The notes beneath the pieces were generated by a model, which saw only the letters and a program-made list of their open reading frames with translations, was not told where the DNA came from and did no database searches. From DATFYI01 sp035315125 (lineage in GTDB: Bacteria > Chloroflexota > Anaerolineae > Anaerolineales > Anaerolineaceae), in NCBI GenBank assembly GCA_035315125.1, contig DATFYI010000167.1:1-5531 (forward strand): a stretch of DNA of 5,531 nt, given 5' to 3'. The stretch's first letter is position 1, and every line of letters starts with the position of its first letter. A program made the translations under genes and the position numbers. Positions 5,414 to 5,531 of the stretch are shown piece by piece.

Positions 5414-5531
5414 TCAAATCCATTCCGGCTCTGCCACGGTCATATCGCTTTCAACATCGCCGGTGTTGAGGGTGGTTTCGGGCTCGAACATAATGATCTC
5501 GCACTCCTTGTCAGCATGAGTCCTGTGCTCG
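5414..5531 (-). CDS. Cupin-fold protein, C-terminal 38 residues (cut by right edge)
   Basis: Read from the right edge on the minus strand, 38 codons run to a TGA at 5416-5414. They begin EHRTHADKECEIIMFEP and continue ETTLNTGDVESDM, ending with EPEWI. This matches the end of small cupin_2 proteins, in which PxGxEH(R/K)xxA-x-x-EC belongs to the second cupin motif and xxEPxxTLNTG closes the barrel. The His of EHR would be a metal ligand. The fold binds a metal and a small ligand in the cytoplasm; many such proteins have no assigned reaction. The gene converges on the propeller gene and shares its hairpin terminator, so it belongs to a separate transcription unit and probably to a different function. 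The 5' part lies outside the window. Confidence 0.72.
   Translation of the reverse strand, partial: EHRTHADKECEIIMFEPETTLNTGDVESDMTVAEPEWI

Noticed and set aside
5286..5519. 77-codon plus-strand frame crossing the end of the propeller gene
   Set aside because: It overlaps the propeller gene out of frame, runs through the terminator hairpin and is antisense to the recognisable cupin C-terminus.

Overview
The window reads as about 5.5 kb of a bacterial chromosome of moderate GC content with AT-rich intergenic gaps. Single-helix membrane anchors, a lipobox lipoprotein, a Big_5 plus TolB-type propeller protein ending in the sequence PAWLP, and a YcgR/YcgQ-like pair together suggest Chloroflexota, perhaps Anaerolineae. 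That taxonomic guess rests on general protein character only and is held at low to moderate confidence. No rRNA, tRNA, CRISPR array or mobile element is visible.

Left arm, minus strand (1-1043): a metal-binding lipoprotein of the ZnuA/TroA class is followed after 12 nt by the start of a ZnuC-like ABC ATPase that runs off the left edge. A strong promoter (TTGACA, 17 nt, TAAACT) lies upstream of the lipoprotein. Two copies of ATATTGATAC bracket it and are candidate operator sites for a metal-sensing repressor. The 254 bp between 1043 and 1298 is a divergent control region, with an extended -10 promoter facing right.

Right arm, plus strand (1298-5352): four genes. First comes a membrane-anchored TlpA/ResA-type thioredoxin. 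After 219 nt with a second possible promoter and a perfect 6-2-6 palindrome come three tightly packed genes: a COG0701 (DUF318/ArsP_1) permease, a TIGR03943/DUF1980 (YcgQ-like) partner with a His/Asp/Glu-rich loop, and a membrane-anchored protein with a Big_5 domain and a TolB-type beta-propeller. A 9-bp GC-rich hairpin at 5362-5386 closes the operon. It also serves the converging cupin gene whose C-terminus enters from the right edge (5414-5531, minus strand).

Working together (inference): ABC-type Zn/Mn uptake diverges from a membrane complex of permease, TIGR03943 partner and propeller, with an extracytoplasmic thioredoxin beside it. The TIGR03943 CC pair and a CxxxxC in the propeller are predicted to face the same side of the membrane as the thioredoxin. 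A metal-handling or thiol-linked transport system is therefore the most interesting reading of the locus.
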